DNA of 64,000 nucleotides from Isoetes taiwanensis (GCA_021234155.1 JAJEKV010000752.1:33031-97030); one strand, 5' to 3'; numbered from the stretch's first letter, positions 10,455 to 22,600 are shown. Numbers and translations: made by a program. The notes: generated from the sequence alone by a model not told the origin.

Positions 10455-12135
10455 TGTTATGCCTAAATAAATTGGCAGACCATTGATTGATATTGTGCGT
10501 CCATATTAATATTTAGCATAATGGAATGTTCTATGGCATATGGGCCATAGGTGTGTAATGGTCGCATGTCATCTAGTCTAAGTTGTCGCGGTGCACCATG
10601 GCATGGTAGACTAGGATATGACGTTGCATGGTTATTGGGTTTGGAAACAATCATATGGTGTTTGGAAGTATTCCTTCAAGAGCAATAACAAGGCAATACA
10701 CATATTGTGTTAGATTAACCTGAATAAATACCTTTAATGGTTTAAAATCATTGCATTAAAAATGTAAGCACCCTTAAAGTGGGGCACCAACGCTGGATCG
10801 GGCCAATGGCCTATAGCCGCCGGGCGAGGGAACAGTAATCCTGGGGATGGGGCCGTAATTGGGATCCGCGCGTAATCACCGCCCATGCAGGGGGCGCAGA
10901 ATCCGCATTAGCCACGATTTTTGGCCCCTGCCTGAGGTAGCGGAGGGGTTACAGGGAAAGAGAAGAAGGGGAAAAGGTCGGTAAGAGAAGAAAGGAGGCG
11001 GCTTTCATTACAAAGAAGGCGTGAACGCATTTTGGTGAATCAAGCATCGAAGCAACAATCGCCACTATGAGTAGCAAGGGAAGCCGAGGACTGCGTGTAA
11101 ACCACGGGTATTGGAGGAACGGATTTGGATGGCGAGAGCCATGGTGGTAGCTTTATCAGATAACAACAACATTTTAAACAAAACACTGTAAAGATCACCG
11201 AAGGGAATAAAGGGTCTGGCCTTTAGAATGATGCTTATGATGCCTTCCCTTGAATCACCAAACTACTCCTTGTGAAACCTTTGTAGAATGAGTCGGAGCT
11301 AATTCCAAGCTACAGGTGACCTTGGCTGCCCTTGGATAAGTGTAAGGATTGGCTATGGTCGGTGATTAAGAAGCATAGTGAAGAGGGAAGCGCCTACAAG
11401 CCTAGGCCTGCGGAATGAGCCATTCATTCGCGGGAATAAACTTATGTTTATTTACCGATACTTGTGAGTCGGGTGAGGTAAGAAAAGATATTGGTATGGG
11501 GACAATATCCCAGGTCTTAAAAGATCCGGTGAAAGTAGAGATCCATTGTGGAGCTATGTCTAATCGATATCAGATCTTAGTGATAACGGGTGAGTATACA
11601 AGTACCACCCAAGGGGAGTTTTATGCATGGCATGATTGTAGATGAGCGTGGCTTGTCCGAATAGGGACAAGGTACTTGTGAGGTAAAGCTTGTCGGTATG
11701 GGGATGCTGGCATGCGGAACCAACAGCCTAGTAGCCCAGTCCTTATGAGGTTTGCGTTTTTCTCTCACTTTGGGTCCACCAAATAGCGGGGTTCTAGATG
11801 ACGCATCGCCTAGATATGGTGGGGGGTGTATCCGCGGGCGATGCTATGGGCGCGGTGGTGGATTCCATATGTGTTGTACTTGCCAGTTGTATTGCTTCAT
11901 GTTGACACTCTGGGGATAACTCTTATGCATGTTACTAACACGCGGAAGCTTGTGCGGTGTGTTTTGATAGCGCGAGCATGTGTGTATGTATAGTTATCTT
12001 TGTATCATCTTGTTATCTGTATACGTGGCTTTCATGTATATAGCCTCGTGGGAGGCAGTACTTGTTCTGTGTACTCTGATGGTTTGATGTGAATACAAAT
12101 CCAAATTTTTGGTACTATAATTTTGGTTCGTAACA
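10455..12135 (+). repeat. LTR B (3' LTR)
   Basis: It starts TGTTATGCCTAAAT after the polypurine tract and ends GGTTCGTAACA. Matches to LTR A include GACCATTG, AATGGAATG.TCTATGG, GTCGCATGTCA.CTAGTCTAAGTTG and the terminal 270 bp. Divergence between the LTRs is high with many indels, which implies an old insertion. A TATA-like signal could not be assigned. Confidence 0.85.
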
Positions 12136-12669
12136 TAACCCAATTCGAGATATTTATGGTGCTTGAAACTACGTTTCACGCTTCCGCCATACCGCTTTTG
12201 TGTCAGCGATAGATCACTATTCTGATCGTCTAGCGCCTCTGCAAAGGCCAATGTTATTTGAATATTCTAAACAGCTTTGGAAATACCATCTTTTTCTGTA
12301 TTTCTCCTTTAAAATTAGTAAAATTCTTTGTTGCACATTTTTGCTTCAGATAATGCTGCTCGAATCATGCAGGACTTCTACCTCATGCCTTTGTTCAACC
12401 AATGGATCTTTAGAGTTTCTAAGATATGGGAACTGGCATCCTTGAGCAACTCTGGAACTAGATTCTTCCACTACTCTCTTGCCATTATCTCCTTTGATTG
12501 GGGATGTGACGTCCATAATGCCATGGAATTTCTGAAAGTGTCCCTCCATGCATGCTTCTGAGAATTGATTTCCCTCTTGGCCTGGAATTAGATTCCCGCC
12601 TTCCTTGTGCCTCAATTACTACTGCCAATACCGTCTTACAAATGTGATATGATTGATATGGTCTGGTCT
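12136..12669. other. Flank of the gypsy array, unassigned frames
   Basis: Overlapping frames exist on both strands (12328-12561 plus, 12346-12615 minus). The plus frame follows a TTTTTGCTTCAG acceptor-like site at about 12341-12350. No known domain is visible and I cannot decide between an exon and chance. Confidence 0.25.
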
Positions 12670-12798
12670 GATTATGTTCATTTATGACTGGGGTGCCTAC
12701 GGTTTTGAAATATGAAATACAGGTTTTCAAAAGCTTAGGAAAACCTGTATTCCATATTTCAAAACCATAGGCGCCCCCAGCCATAAACGAACATAATC
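12670..12798. repeat. Near-perfect long hairpin (58-bp arms, 12-bp loop)
   Basis: The left arm (12670-12727) and right arm (12740-12798) are reverse complements with about four substitutions and one indel. The loop is CAAAAGCTTAGG. The differences are mostly A/G and C/T transitions. Arm ends are GATTATGTTC and GAACATAATC. No flanking target duplication was found. It could be a foldback MITE or a small-RNA precursor. Confidence 0.9.
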
Positions 12799-13133
12799 GA
12801 AACAAGAGGCGCTTAGAAGCCCCAACATACGATCTGGGCCATAGGATGGATAAATCCGACGATTGAGGTAATTATAAATTTTAAACTATGATTATGTGGA
12901 AAATCTCAGAAGAGGCTCTAATATGCTTTGTGATCCATTCGTCACTGTATAACTCGTTTGTGGATAAAAAAGGATACATTTGTTATCGTATAGCTCATAT
13001 GTTGATCAAAAAGATCCTTTCTGCTCCTCGAACAAGTCCTTTTGTTTCTGAAACACAGGAGGCACAAAGATAATCACTCTTATGATCTGCTCACTCATCA
13101 TAAGAGATGTTACACTTGTTAAAATGTATAGTG

Positions 13134-13158
13134 TTCTATTCTATTCTATTCTATTCTT
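13134..13158. repeat. (TTCTA)n microsatellite
   Basis: About five units of TTCTA in a row. Simple repeat. Confidence 0.9.
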
Positions 13159-13242
13159 TTAAATCATAGTTGCACGCGACGACGCGACGCGATAAGACGC
13201 TGCTGCTGCATATGTGCGGTTATCCTTGTCATGCAAGTGTAC

Positions 13243-13243
<1 letters not shown>

Positions 13244-13283
<40 letters not shown>
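13244..13283. repeat. (AC)20 microsatellite
   Basis: An unbroken run of about twenty AC units. Simple repeat; no coding meaning. Confidence 0.97.
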
Positions 13284-13286
<3 letters not shown>

Positions 13287-14490
13287 CTATAATATAGGAT
13301 ATCATTGTTGCATTCCTACCAATACAATGCTTTATGGGTTACGGATCAAGGACGTGGACTTAAAAAAGTAGTTTCAAAATACCAAAACATATAAAAATAT
13401 TGTGAATGACAGAATACTTCACGGTGGACATTTCAGTACACAATTGTCCACATGGCACATATTCTATACCATGGACCAAAAGTTATATACAACCACACTT
13501 TGCTTAAGTCTAATGATTTGAGCAAAAGCCTGCTTTAATCATCAATCCAAAAAAATAAGAAACATTTTCAAATTCGACACTTCAAGAAATGTGATCTGCT
13601 CTCCAGGAATCGAAGACATAGAAAAATCCAATGGCTTATGAGTGAGGCGAGACGACGGAGAGGTTTGCCTTCTTCATCAAGTCATCCTCAAAGACAACCT
13701 CGTAAAAGTGTCAAAAGAAAACAACAACTAGCATTGAAAATATAGATCAGGTCCAAAAAGAACAAATTCTTCCTCACTTTCTTAAAAAGAACAAATCATC
13801 TTGTTAGGCATATGGATCTATATAGATTCTAAAAGATTGCAAAAGACTTGGTCACATGCAAGGTAAGTTCGGAAAGGTCGGGCTTTGGCTAGATTCATTA
13901 AAGACATGGAACAAACAAATACAAAATAGGAATAGGCTAAAAAGGTAAAGCACAAATATTTTTTACCACAATCTAGCTGTCAAAAGTGGCCATATTCCAT
14001 AAGCAACTCCAAAATGAAGAAACCAAGCAACTTATAATTGGAATAACAAACATCTATAAATAAGGAAGATGTTTTTTAGACCCCTGATTGCTTCTCTGTT
14101 CTATAAGCAGTCGGCTACCCTTGTATATCGTCTTCCTCAATCCTTTTCTTCACTCAACAAGATCAAAATGATCTGCCTGGCCCTAATTGCACTATATATT
14201 GGGCCTAGACATGAAGCCTTGGGCCTATCCCAAGTCGATGATCATATAGTATTCTGCTTGAAATCTTATAGTATTTTGCGAATCTTGTTATACAATATAC
14301 CAAATTTTGTACTTGCATACCCCACAAATGAGGAACTTTACGTACGGTGTAGATTAAAGAATAAGGGGTGAATATGCCTATCCAACAGCTCTCGTTGCCC
14401 GGAGTCACCCCCGTGTGAATATGCACCCAAACCAAAGGGGGTGTAAGGGGGATTTTAATTTAAATGTGTTGAACCCAATGGTTGTGTTAA
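13284..14490. other. No recognisable gene
   Basis: AT-rich sequence. A plus frame at 14069-14371 (100 codons) has no motif I know and no splice support. Confidence 0.3.
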
Positions 14491-14562
14491 TTAATGTCAA
14501 TGGTAGTTATGTATTGGTTGTTAATGTCAATGGTTGTTATGTGTTGGTTGTTATGTGTTGGG
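14491..14562. repeat. Degenerate TGGTTGTTATGTGT tandem repeat
   Basis: Several near copies of (AATGTCAA)TGGTTGTTATGTGT follow each other. Simple satellite-like stretch. Confidence 0.75.
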
Positions 14563-15283
14563 GGATTTAATTTTTATATGTTGGATGTTAATGGTTTATG
14601 TTGCAAAAAAAATTTTTGGCCCCGAAGGGCCTTAGGAACGCCAACCCTGGTGTGACAAAAATTTTAGAATTCAAACCAGAAAAAAACTAGAATTCATTTG
14701 AGGCTTTCATCACCTGTAGCTTTTGAATTTCATCACAATAAAACAAATAGAACATAAGTAAAAGTTACCATAAAGATAGAGCAGATTGATCCCATTATTC
14801 TGAAAGTCATAAAGTTTGCAACACCCATACACAAACATTTTTCAACTGGAATTTAACAGCAGCCTTTGGCCTCCATGGATTCTTGTGGTGAGAAACCAAA
14901 GTGGGAAACTTTTCTGCTTGTTAGCACAAGGATCTAGAAGCCTTGGAATTTGCTTAATAACTGCCTCAAAATCTAAAAATGCATGGTAATTTTTTGCAAG
15001 CTTCATTCAGAATGGGCCATAAAACAATATCCAATAGCTAAATCCACAGATTAATCACCGGTAGGATGTGAAAGCCTACCAAACCCGGCCGAAAAATTGC
15101 TGTTTTAACATAGATAACTTAACCAAACATATCCATATCATACACTATCGAAAAGATCTCGGAGAGAGCTTTCCAACGCAATAAAAATCATCCAAAACAG
15201 AGCTCTGGATCAAAAGTTATGATAAGAAATGTGTTCTGCGTCAAGGGAATCACTACATGCGCCCTTCAAGCCCTTCATGTGCC
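14563..15283. other. Unassigned repeat-like sequence
   Basis: The stretch 15145-15225 contains GAGAGAGCTTTCCAACGC and ACAGAGCTCTGGATCAAAAG. Phrases of this kind recur in plant retroelement leader and LTR sequences, so an old retroelement piece is likely. No coding region or LTR border can be set. Confidence 0.35.
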
Positions 15284-15398
15284 CATTATGCACCACACAC
15301 ACAACTAGAGGGCTTTTGTTGTGAGCCATTGGTTGTTGACCATTATGCACCACACGCATAAAAAAAGGGTTTTTGTTGTGAGCCATTGATTGTTGACC
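15284..15398. repeat. Tandem duplication, period about 57 bp
   Basis: Copies at 15284-15340 and 15341-15398 share CATTATGCACCACAC, GGGTTTTTGTTGTGAGCCATTG and TTGTTGAC. The second differs by a few bases and indels. Confidence 0.85.
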
Positions 15399-15766
15399 AT
15401 TGAAAAAAAAAAGAGGCTAAAATCAATGGCTCAGAAATGGTGCACTCTAGATGTACGCATTAGTACATCCATTTGAATACATCACGAAATCATAGGAAAA
15501 CCTTAGTGAAAAGCGTACAAAAACATAAAAAAAAACCCCTGTTATTATGCTACATATTGGCATTGATCAACAAACCATGCATTTCGAGGAAAAGACTGTG
15601 TATTAGAGCATTAGAATCACTAGAGGTATTTTCAGTTTTGCATCTGCCAAAACACTTCTTAACTACACTCAAAAGTGCGGCTATCAGTTTATCATTCTGT
15701 TGTTGTAAGGTGGAGAGTTTGTATATGCCAAAAAGGTCCCTGGCCAAAAAATTGAACAGAGTCCTC

Positions 15767-15830
15767 GGCTCTATTGTAGTATGACCTAGATGCATGCAGG
15801 CTCTATTGTAGTATGACCTAGATGCATGCG
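15767..15830. repeat. Perfect 32-bp tandem duplication
   Basis: The unit starting GGCTCTATTGTAGTATGACC is present twice back to back (15767-15798, 15799-15830), identical except at the last base. This points to a recent replication-slippage event. Confidence 0.95.
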
Positions 15831-17185
15831 TCCTGCATGTAACAGCATTCGGACACTGGGTTTGCACTTGCTGCTAATTGAGGGTAACAAAAAGAGGTTG
15901 ATGATCTAAATCCATAGATATAAAGAGATTGCTGCATAGAGGAATTGATATGGATGTAAAAAAAAGATAATTTCTAAAACCATAGACCATATCCCTAAAA
16001 CAATTGAATGGGTTGTCATAAAAAAAACATAGATTTAAGATAAAAAGTAATCACGCTTTAAAAGCAGTTTGAAAGGTGCATGTCGGTTCATTGGTGCAAC
16101 ACGGTAAGGATTTTCTCAGAATCTTCCGGCAGACACCAAGATATTGATATTTGTCTATTATTTCTTCCTTTCTTCCTTTGTGCGATTAACATCTCCATTT
16201 TACTTACGATGCAGGGAGCTTTAGGTTGGGATCCCTATGCATGTTAAGGAAATCTGATTACTGCTCCTCGATCTAGCCATGTATTCAAACTCACTCAACC
16301 TATGCTGGCAAAGGCATAAAAAATAGATGTGAAGGCAAATAGGATTATTTTGGACTTAGATATTTTTGATGCCTTGATCACCGCTGCCATATCCTTGAAC
16401 TAAAATATCCTATGTTTTGTGCTATTCCGGCAGGCAGCTCCAAGGCATCCAAACACTGCCAGTTCGAGTATGAAAAGATCTGACTATGGCACAGCATCGC
16501 ATGTTGCTTGTTCATTTATTGTAATCATTGTTACCTAATCGTAAATACTAAATATGGGGTGCCCTTTCCAGTCCGAATTATTATATTTACTCTATTCAAG
16601 TCAGAAGCAATGATCTCGAAAAAAAAATGGCCGCCTCTGTTCGTTGCTATGGTATGATGCATTTGAAACAGAATGGCGTTTCTGTTTGTTGCTATGGTTA
16701 ACCCTTTTTGCTGAGATGCAAGGAGAGATTACGGTTACCTGTAGAAGTGGCAGGAACACCGGACTGTCTTTGGCAAAACAAACACATGTCTTCTTATTGC
16801 AGATTCACTCCGAGTATATGGATTTACTGTGTATATTTCGAAGCCCACAAAAAGTCAATTTGTGTGAAGGTTTCTTTCAACTCATTGCAATGTTCTGCCA
16901 TGGCAATGATATCTCTAAGTATGTATTATGGCGTCACGTTCAAGTTTTATTCCCCACCATTGATATGGCGAATATTCCCAGTATTGTGCCAGATCAATGG
17001 CCATTAGAATTTTGAGCGAAAAAATACATGCCACTGTCAATAGTGTGAAACCAACGCATGGTTGAAGCAATTAAAAAGAAAGATAAAAAAACCACTTGAA
17101 AACCATTGGTGCTCGCGAATTTGCCAGACCCAGCAAAAACCTTCATTAAACCCCAGCCTTCACGAACCTGTTTGTAGATTTGGCC
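15831..17185. other. No recognisable gene
   Basis: Two overlapping plus frames (16644-17015 and 16708-17007) have no known motif and poor amino-acid bias. I regard them as chance. Confidence 0.3.
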
Positions 17186-17720
17186 ATGGAGGATTATTTT
17201 TCTAATCTGCTGCCTGCCCTTGTTCGGGCTTCCAAGACTGCAGAGCTTCTCAGAATCGTCGATTACAAAGGCCATAAAGTATGCAAGAGATTCTACAAGC
17301 ACTTTGCACTCTGCTTGTAGGGCTTTCTGGCTGGAGCAAAGCTCTCAAGGAGGAACTAAAAAACCCGGTCAAAGATTTTGTAAAGGATCAAGGTTAAGGA
17401 AAAGCCCGAGGCCATAGTTTCGAAAGGCCACATACCCAAAAACCATTCTGTCTCGTTTTCTCAAACGCAGCCTAAGGAGCAGAGCCTTTGGTGAATCTGA
17501 GACAAAGAATAAGAAGAAATTGTTTGATTTTAAAGTGACAAGACTTCAGGGCGTAATTCCGGGAGGGAAGAAGATGGACATTCCCTTTCTGCTCCATGAG
17601 ACTGCTGGCTATTTGGCTTTCTTGCAGCTGCAAGTTGAAGCACTCGGCCCTCCATTAAACCTCAACAAAAACTATGGCATGTCATACCATAGCTTCATCA
17701 AACCGCCGAATCCGCCATAG
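17186..17720 (+). pseudogene. Unrecognised coding-like block, probably decayed
   Basis: An ATG at 17186 opens a frame encoding LLPALVRASKTAELLRIVDY and VCKRFYKHFALCL before a TAG at 17318. In a shifted frame it continues with ALKEELKNPVKDFVKDQG, later SRFLKRSLRSRAFGESETKN and FDFKVTRLQGVIPGGKKMDI to a stop at 17718. The composition is protein-like and the three pieces read in one direction, so this looks like a gene broken by a stop and frameshifts. I do not recognise the family. The exons at 18262-18553 could belong to the same gene. Confidence 0.4.
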
Positions 17721-18261
17721 CTGCGTTCCCTTTGCTAATTCTTCAACCTGGGGAAAGGCTGAAATTCTCGATTTTTTAACCTCGTTCTGATTAGCTCTGT
17801 AAATAATAAGACATGAACCAAAGTAAAGAAACCAGCAACGAGAAAGCTTGTCTATATGGACTACAACGGGATTTGAATCCATAAATGCCCATAATCCCTC
17901 GCCATTTGCCATAGCGGATTGCCGCCCGCACCGCGACGCTCCATGAAAATAGAAAGGGCGTGTCCTTTTATCCATTAACCGCATACAAATACTTTTTTCT
18001 CTTCCAATCATAGCAAAAAAGTAAAAACACACCAAAATAGCAACGTGACCACTAATAATTAAATTAAGTCGCTCAAATATGGCAAAACATACCCTTTTCC
18101 ATACAATACGCCATCAAAATCATAGTCCAACCATTGCGAGAAGGCCCTCCGACAATACGAAACTAAAAACGTAGAAGTTTATTATGTTGTTTTATTAATT
18201 ATCTATGAAGGTTTCTTATATTGTTTTGTTAATTCTTTTGTATTATGTTTATTCTTCACAG
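17721..18261. other. Possible intron or spacer
   Basis: AT-rich, without a supported frame. It ends in a good acceptor (TTTATTCTTCACAG) and may be an intron of the gene whose exons follow. Confidence 0.3.
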
Positions 18262-18553
18262 ATCGAGCCGAATGGGTAGACGTGTCCAAGTTCTTCCTCC
18301 CGAGAGATAGATTGTCTGGTTTTGAAATTTCAGTTTGTTGCATGTCGACCGATCGTTCTTTATTTGAGGTATGAATTCCCTCTATGTCTTCTTGAGTTTT
18401 CAGGTCCTTAACTATGATTTGGGATGCCGAATTCACTTTGCCACATTTCCACAATGTGAGTGTATTTTTAAGGTTATAAAAGAATCAGTGACAACATTGT
18501 TGTTGAACTTGCCTCCATTGATTCAATTGAATGTTCAAGAACCCAAATGGTAA
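18262..18553 (+). CDS. Two in-phase exons of an unrecognised gene
   Basis: Exon 18262-18368 lies between TTATTCTTCACAG and GAG/GTATGAAT. It encodes AEWVDVSKFFLPRDRLSGFE and ISVCCMSTDRSLFE. A second exon, from 18404 after GAGTTTTCAG, continues in phase with VLNYDLGCRIHFATFPQCE and IKESVTTLLLNLPPLIQLNV to a TAA at 18551-18553. The consistent phase and splice sites make a real 3' gene end likely. I do not recognise the family. It could be the 3' part of the block at 17186-17720. Confidence 0.45.
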
Positions 18554-18689
18554 ATGGAAAATTCGTAGTTCAAGTGGCCATTGAAGAGTATTTGAAGATT
18601 TGCCATGCTTCTTTAAAGTCCTTACACTTAGCCTTTACATTAAAAAGGGTGTCCTCTATAGCATGAAACAGATGATCACGTCTTGAAAA

Positions 18690-18704
18690 TTAGATAGAGA
18701 TGTG
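18690..18704 (+). repeat. Target-site duplication, left copy
   Basis: TTAGATAGAGATGTG. The identical word is at 19591-19605, on the other side of the LINE and its A-rich tail. The match extends to 19 bp if the A run is counted. Confidence 0.93.
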
Positions 18705-19590
18705 CCTGAGGGGCAGTGACCGGGCTATCTGGGAGCACGTGGCGGGGAGTATTCTGCTACACATATCTATAGTCCCTCGTGATGATGTGGTGGTGTAGGT
18801 TTGGAAGGTTCATCCGGATGTTGTGTCTTCTTGCTTTGCGGTCTTTACCGTGTCTTGGCTATTCATGACACACCGCCCCTTCATGCAAGTGGTCTTTAAA
18901 ACTTAGGGTTCTCGATGGCTTCGGTTTGGGCGTGGACATGGAGCTCACTTCCCCCAGAAGGTTAGGGGTGCTTATGTGGCAGGTGGTGCCTTCTTTGTAT
19001 CAGGGTGAATGCCCTTGTGAGTCGGTTTAGGGTGGGTGTGAGCCCTCTCGCCCTTTTGTTGTGGCCTTCATCGTGAGACCGTGGAGCATTATGCGGTTTT
19101 ATGCCCTCACTTTGCGGTGCCCGGGATTGGGTTAGGGCTCTACATTTGGTGAGATAGAGCAGCTTGCGCCATGTGTATCCTCGGTGCTTGGCGCTCTTGC
19201 GGCGGCAAAGCCATTGCATCAGGCGTGGCTTGGTTGGTGTGGCTGATTTGACGGGCGGCGGCGGTTGTGGATCTTCGGGGGATTCAGCACTACCTGCAGC
19301 TCTCTCGATCCCTCGACTTCGGTACAAGCTATTTCAAAGCTTTCTGGTGTTCCCGGGGAGTAGTGGAGCGGAAGTTTGCCATTTGGCCGGGACTTCTTGG
19401 GTGTTGTAGATGGTGATGGTTGGGTTTGTACAGTGCCAAAGAGTTCGGTGTGTTTTCTCGTGAGTTTGTTGTGGAGTGTCGAGGTATCATTTGCCTCTTT
19501 GGGGGGTTCTCCTTCCTCCTCACTTGCTTTGTAACATTACCATTCTTTTAATATATTGATGACACAGTTCTTCAAAAAAAATAAAAAAAA
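18705..19590 (+). mobile_element. 5'-truncated LINE (non-LTR retrotransposon)
   Basis: An 886-bp GC-rich insert in an AT-rich region. It ends in an A-rich tail (19573-19590) and is flanked by an exact 15-bp duplication (TTAGATAGAGATGTG), the hallmark of target-primed reverse transcription. The plus strand retains broken pieces of a LINE 3' coding end, including RETVEHYAVLCPHF near 19070-19110, which resembles the zinc-binding segment after plant LINE reverse transcriptase. Minus-strand frames are shadows. The clean duplication suggests that the insertion is younger than most repeats here, although the body carries stops, so it was dead on arrival or has since decayed. Confidence 0.85.
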
Positions 19591-19605
19591 TTAGATAGAG
19601 ATGTG
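19591..19605 (+). repeat. Target-site duplication, right copy
   Basis: TTAGATAGAGATGTG directly after the A-rich tail of the LINE; identical to 18690-18704. Confidence 0.93.
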
Positions 19606-22600
19606 AAAGAAATGATTCAATAAATTACAAACATAATTCTCAAGCATCTATTCTTAGTTATGTTGATCGACCCATTTGCTACTGCACCCATTTTGGGTTC
19701 TCTAAGGAAACACATTTGAAAATGTGGTGCATTTTTATGGCACATATACAGAGTAAGTGCATCACAAATAACTTACTGCAAAAGATGTGCAGATCATACT
19801 TACAGAAAGGCATACTTGAATTGAAAGGATTTTTCCATTAGAGAAGCCATGTGATCAGAATTACATCCAATTTAGTATTACAAGCTGGAAATATGAAGGA
19901 AATGGTGTCTAACAATATTTTCTTGGTAAGCATACTTCACAACATGCACCCAGTTTGGGTTGGTGCTTGTAAATTGTTCTGCACCATACAAATCCCTATT
20001 CTGCAAATGTAATAAACATAAGGATCCAAGTAAGTGGATGCCCTATAAAGGCTTTTAGATAGCCAAATCTGGAGACTGTTTTAAGATGGCATAGCATGCC
20101 TTATTGATATTTAACTTATTGTCATACGGTTATCTTCTTATCTGGTTATATTTGCCATGATGACTCTAAAATAACATTGCACTAAAGATCCTACATCTAT
20201 AGTTTTGTGCTATCAATTAGTAACTGTAATCCCAGCATTTCTAGGAAATCCTAGAACATCCTGTGTCTGTCTACGCTTAAATCTTTCAATGGATATGTGG
20301 ACGGTGTGCCAAATGTCTGAGCCAATCCTATGATAGATAGCAAGGTCTTTCAGTCAATCCCATGGCAAACAACATGTCCTGTTAACAATGTTTTGACATT
20401 TCTGGAATGGGAGTCTTGATCTTGGCTTGTCTCTTCCTCTTAGCTTTTTCTACCATCCTAACTAAATTTCTAGAATGCAACTGATTTAAACTTAGAGTAA
20501 TTGCAGGCTGATGCCTTATCAGATCAAGGATCTTTACTTACTTAATTTCACAGTCTTTATAAAGTTAATGCTTATCAGGTTTGCAGATCAGATTTGTGTG
20601 ACAGCTCTTTGTGTCCAACAAATAGCTCAGTTCTGTGCATGGATTGCAAAAGCAAGGCATGTTCTCCTATTAGCAAAAATAACGACTTTCCTTTGTAGGG
20701 ATAAGAAGAGCAACAATTGGAAACTTTTTGCTATCATCTATGGCAGTGTTGTTTACGTACCCGTATTTTACATTTACATACATCCCATACCTTCCTCATA
20801 GTCCTATACGTACTATACCTATAAGTTGACAGGTCAAATTGAGCTCTTGTTTTATTAATATCGTACTTAACGTATTAATACATACAGTACGTATGATACG
20901 TACTTTAAAAAAAAAAGGCCGTCCAAATGGCATTAGACCAATAGAATTGGTAAAATTATACATTAGGAAAAATACATTATTATATATAATAATAGAATGG
21001 GAGTAAAATACACATTAGGAGACTTTAGACATTAGGGAAATTATGGAATTGTAGTTTAAAAAAAAAAAAATCCAATCTTCTTGCAAAAAAAAAACCCAAA
21101 ACCTCTGCGCTTTCCGCCTCTTTCGTCTTACCCTAGTCGCTGAATCGGAATGAAGATGGAGATGCAGACCCACCTTTTTCCTTGTTTTGTCATGGCAGGA
21201 GGTAGACCTTCTCCTTAATACTTCAGTAGCTTGCATTCATGCCAGGAAAGAAATACAGAGGTCAGTGGCGGTTAATAGCTTCGGATAACAAATGAGCAAC
21301 AATTACTTAAATTTATTTGTCTATGGATGTAGATTAACTCTTAAATAGACATATTTTGGATTGAAAACTTTAAAAATACTTAATTTTCTAGGGTAATATA
21401 TTCTGGTTCATTATTTAAAACTTGAAGTTCTTCATACTAGTTGTTATAGCAACTATTTCAACTGCAATACAAGAAATAATAGTTTCAAAAAATTACAGGA
21501 AGTACTTAATGTACTATACGTAAAGTACGTATTTTACGTATTTAATAAGTATTTTATAATTTCAAAAAATGTATTTAAAGTACTTTTTAAATGAGAGGTA
21601 TGCATATGGGTATTAATAATGGGCACGTGATAATACCCATACCGCACTAAACGCATTGCGACAACACCGGATCTATGGCAGATCAGTATATGCCAAAAAC
21701 ATGCTATTTTTTCTGCAAGTTCATTTTTTCCTAGATGCAAATTTCGCTATTTTTTCTGCTTTATTTTTTCCTAGATGCCAATTTTGTCCAGAGACATGCT
21801 GCCATGGAGGCTCTTTGCAAGCTAATAAAACTTATTTATTTTATCCCAGTGCCTTGAGGATGATGATCTTTTTGCAAAATGGCATAAGGCGAACGCTTCA
21901 AGGTCATCCGGGCTTTTATGCAGGGATTTGTGAAACTAGATGCGTTAGAACAAATTGTCTCTACCCATGGTGCCATAATAGAAATGGAGTCGGATCGCAC
22001 CTTACCTTTTAAATGGTCATTCACGGAGATTTCTTTTGCCCGTGTCCGACTTTCTTTGCCGTGTTTGAATTGATTCAAGGTTCATGTTGCATATTATTAT
22101 TGCATTGTTATGCATGCAGTCATTATATTTTACAGATATTGAGGGGATCAATATTTTACAGATATTAAGGGTTTATGTATGAGTTCTATATTTTCAATCC
22201 CAGCCAGCCCATTTGGCCTATCTGGTGCTTGCTTGTAATCATCCATCATCTTTGCTCATAAGTTTTAAGTTCCTGCATTGGTTGTGGTATTTTGAAGTTT
22301 GCAAATTGCTACTGAACCTGGTTTTTTTTTTTCTATTCTCCTGTTCATCTACCCAATCTCATGATTTTGGTCTTATTTTTTATTTTCTTTGCCCTGTCTG
22401 AAATTTCATCAAAGTGCCAATTCCTTTTCTCAAAGCAGATTCATGAGATAATAAGAATCTTATGCAGTGCAAGCATCTATCCAGTAGGTATTTCATGGAG
22501 GTCATGGTTAACCAGTGTCCCATTCTCTACAATGTCAGAATCGACAAATCCATCATAAATTGATCAAGGAACAAAGTACTTTATGCCCATAAATTGCATC

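Larger units (their letters stand above)
4045..12135 (+). mobile_element. Ty3/gypsy LTR retrotransposon array (integrase tail, LTR, internal region, LTR)
   Basis: A pol 3' end (4045-4512) runs straight into an LTR (4513-6591). That LTR is followed by a primer-binding-like site, a gag-like region, a pol region (about 7735-10330), a polypurine tract and a second LTR (10455-12135). The integrase tails at 4045-4512 and 9985-10454 are copies of each other, so at least two elements of one family share the middle LTR. This layout is expected after unequal recombination between LTRs. The left element is truncated, so no paired target-site duplication can be checked. Both LTRs start TGTTA and end TAACA. 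Many stops and frameshifts show that the array is old and inactive. No protease domain was recognised. Confidence 0.88.

Noticed and set aside
16644-17015. Plus frame of 123 codons
   Set aside because: No motif, no splice or start context, and a second overlapping frame of similar length.
17845-17905. tRNA remnant (GGGATTTGAATCC resembles a T-arm)
   Set aside because: No matching acceptor stem, D-arm or anticodon arm could be placed.
18962-19327. Minus-strand frame of 121 codons rich in Pro/Arg
   Set aside because: It is the shadow of the GC-rich LINE on the plus strand.
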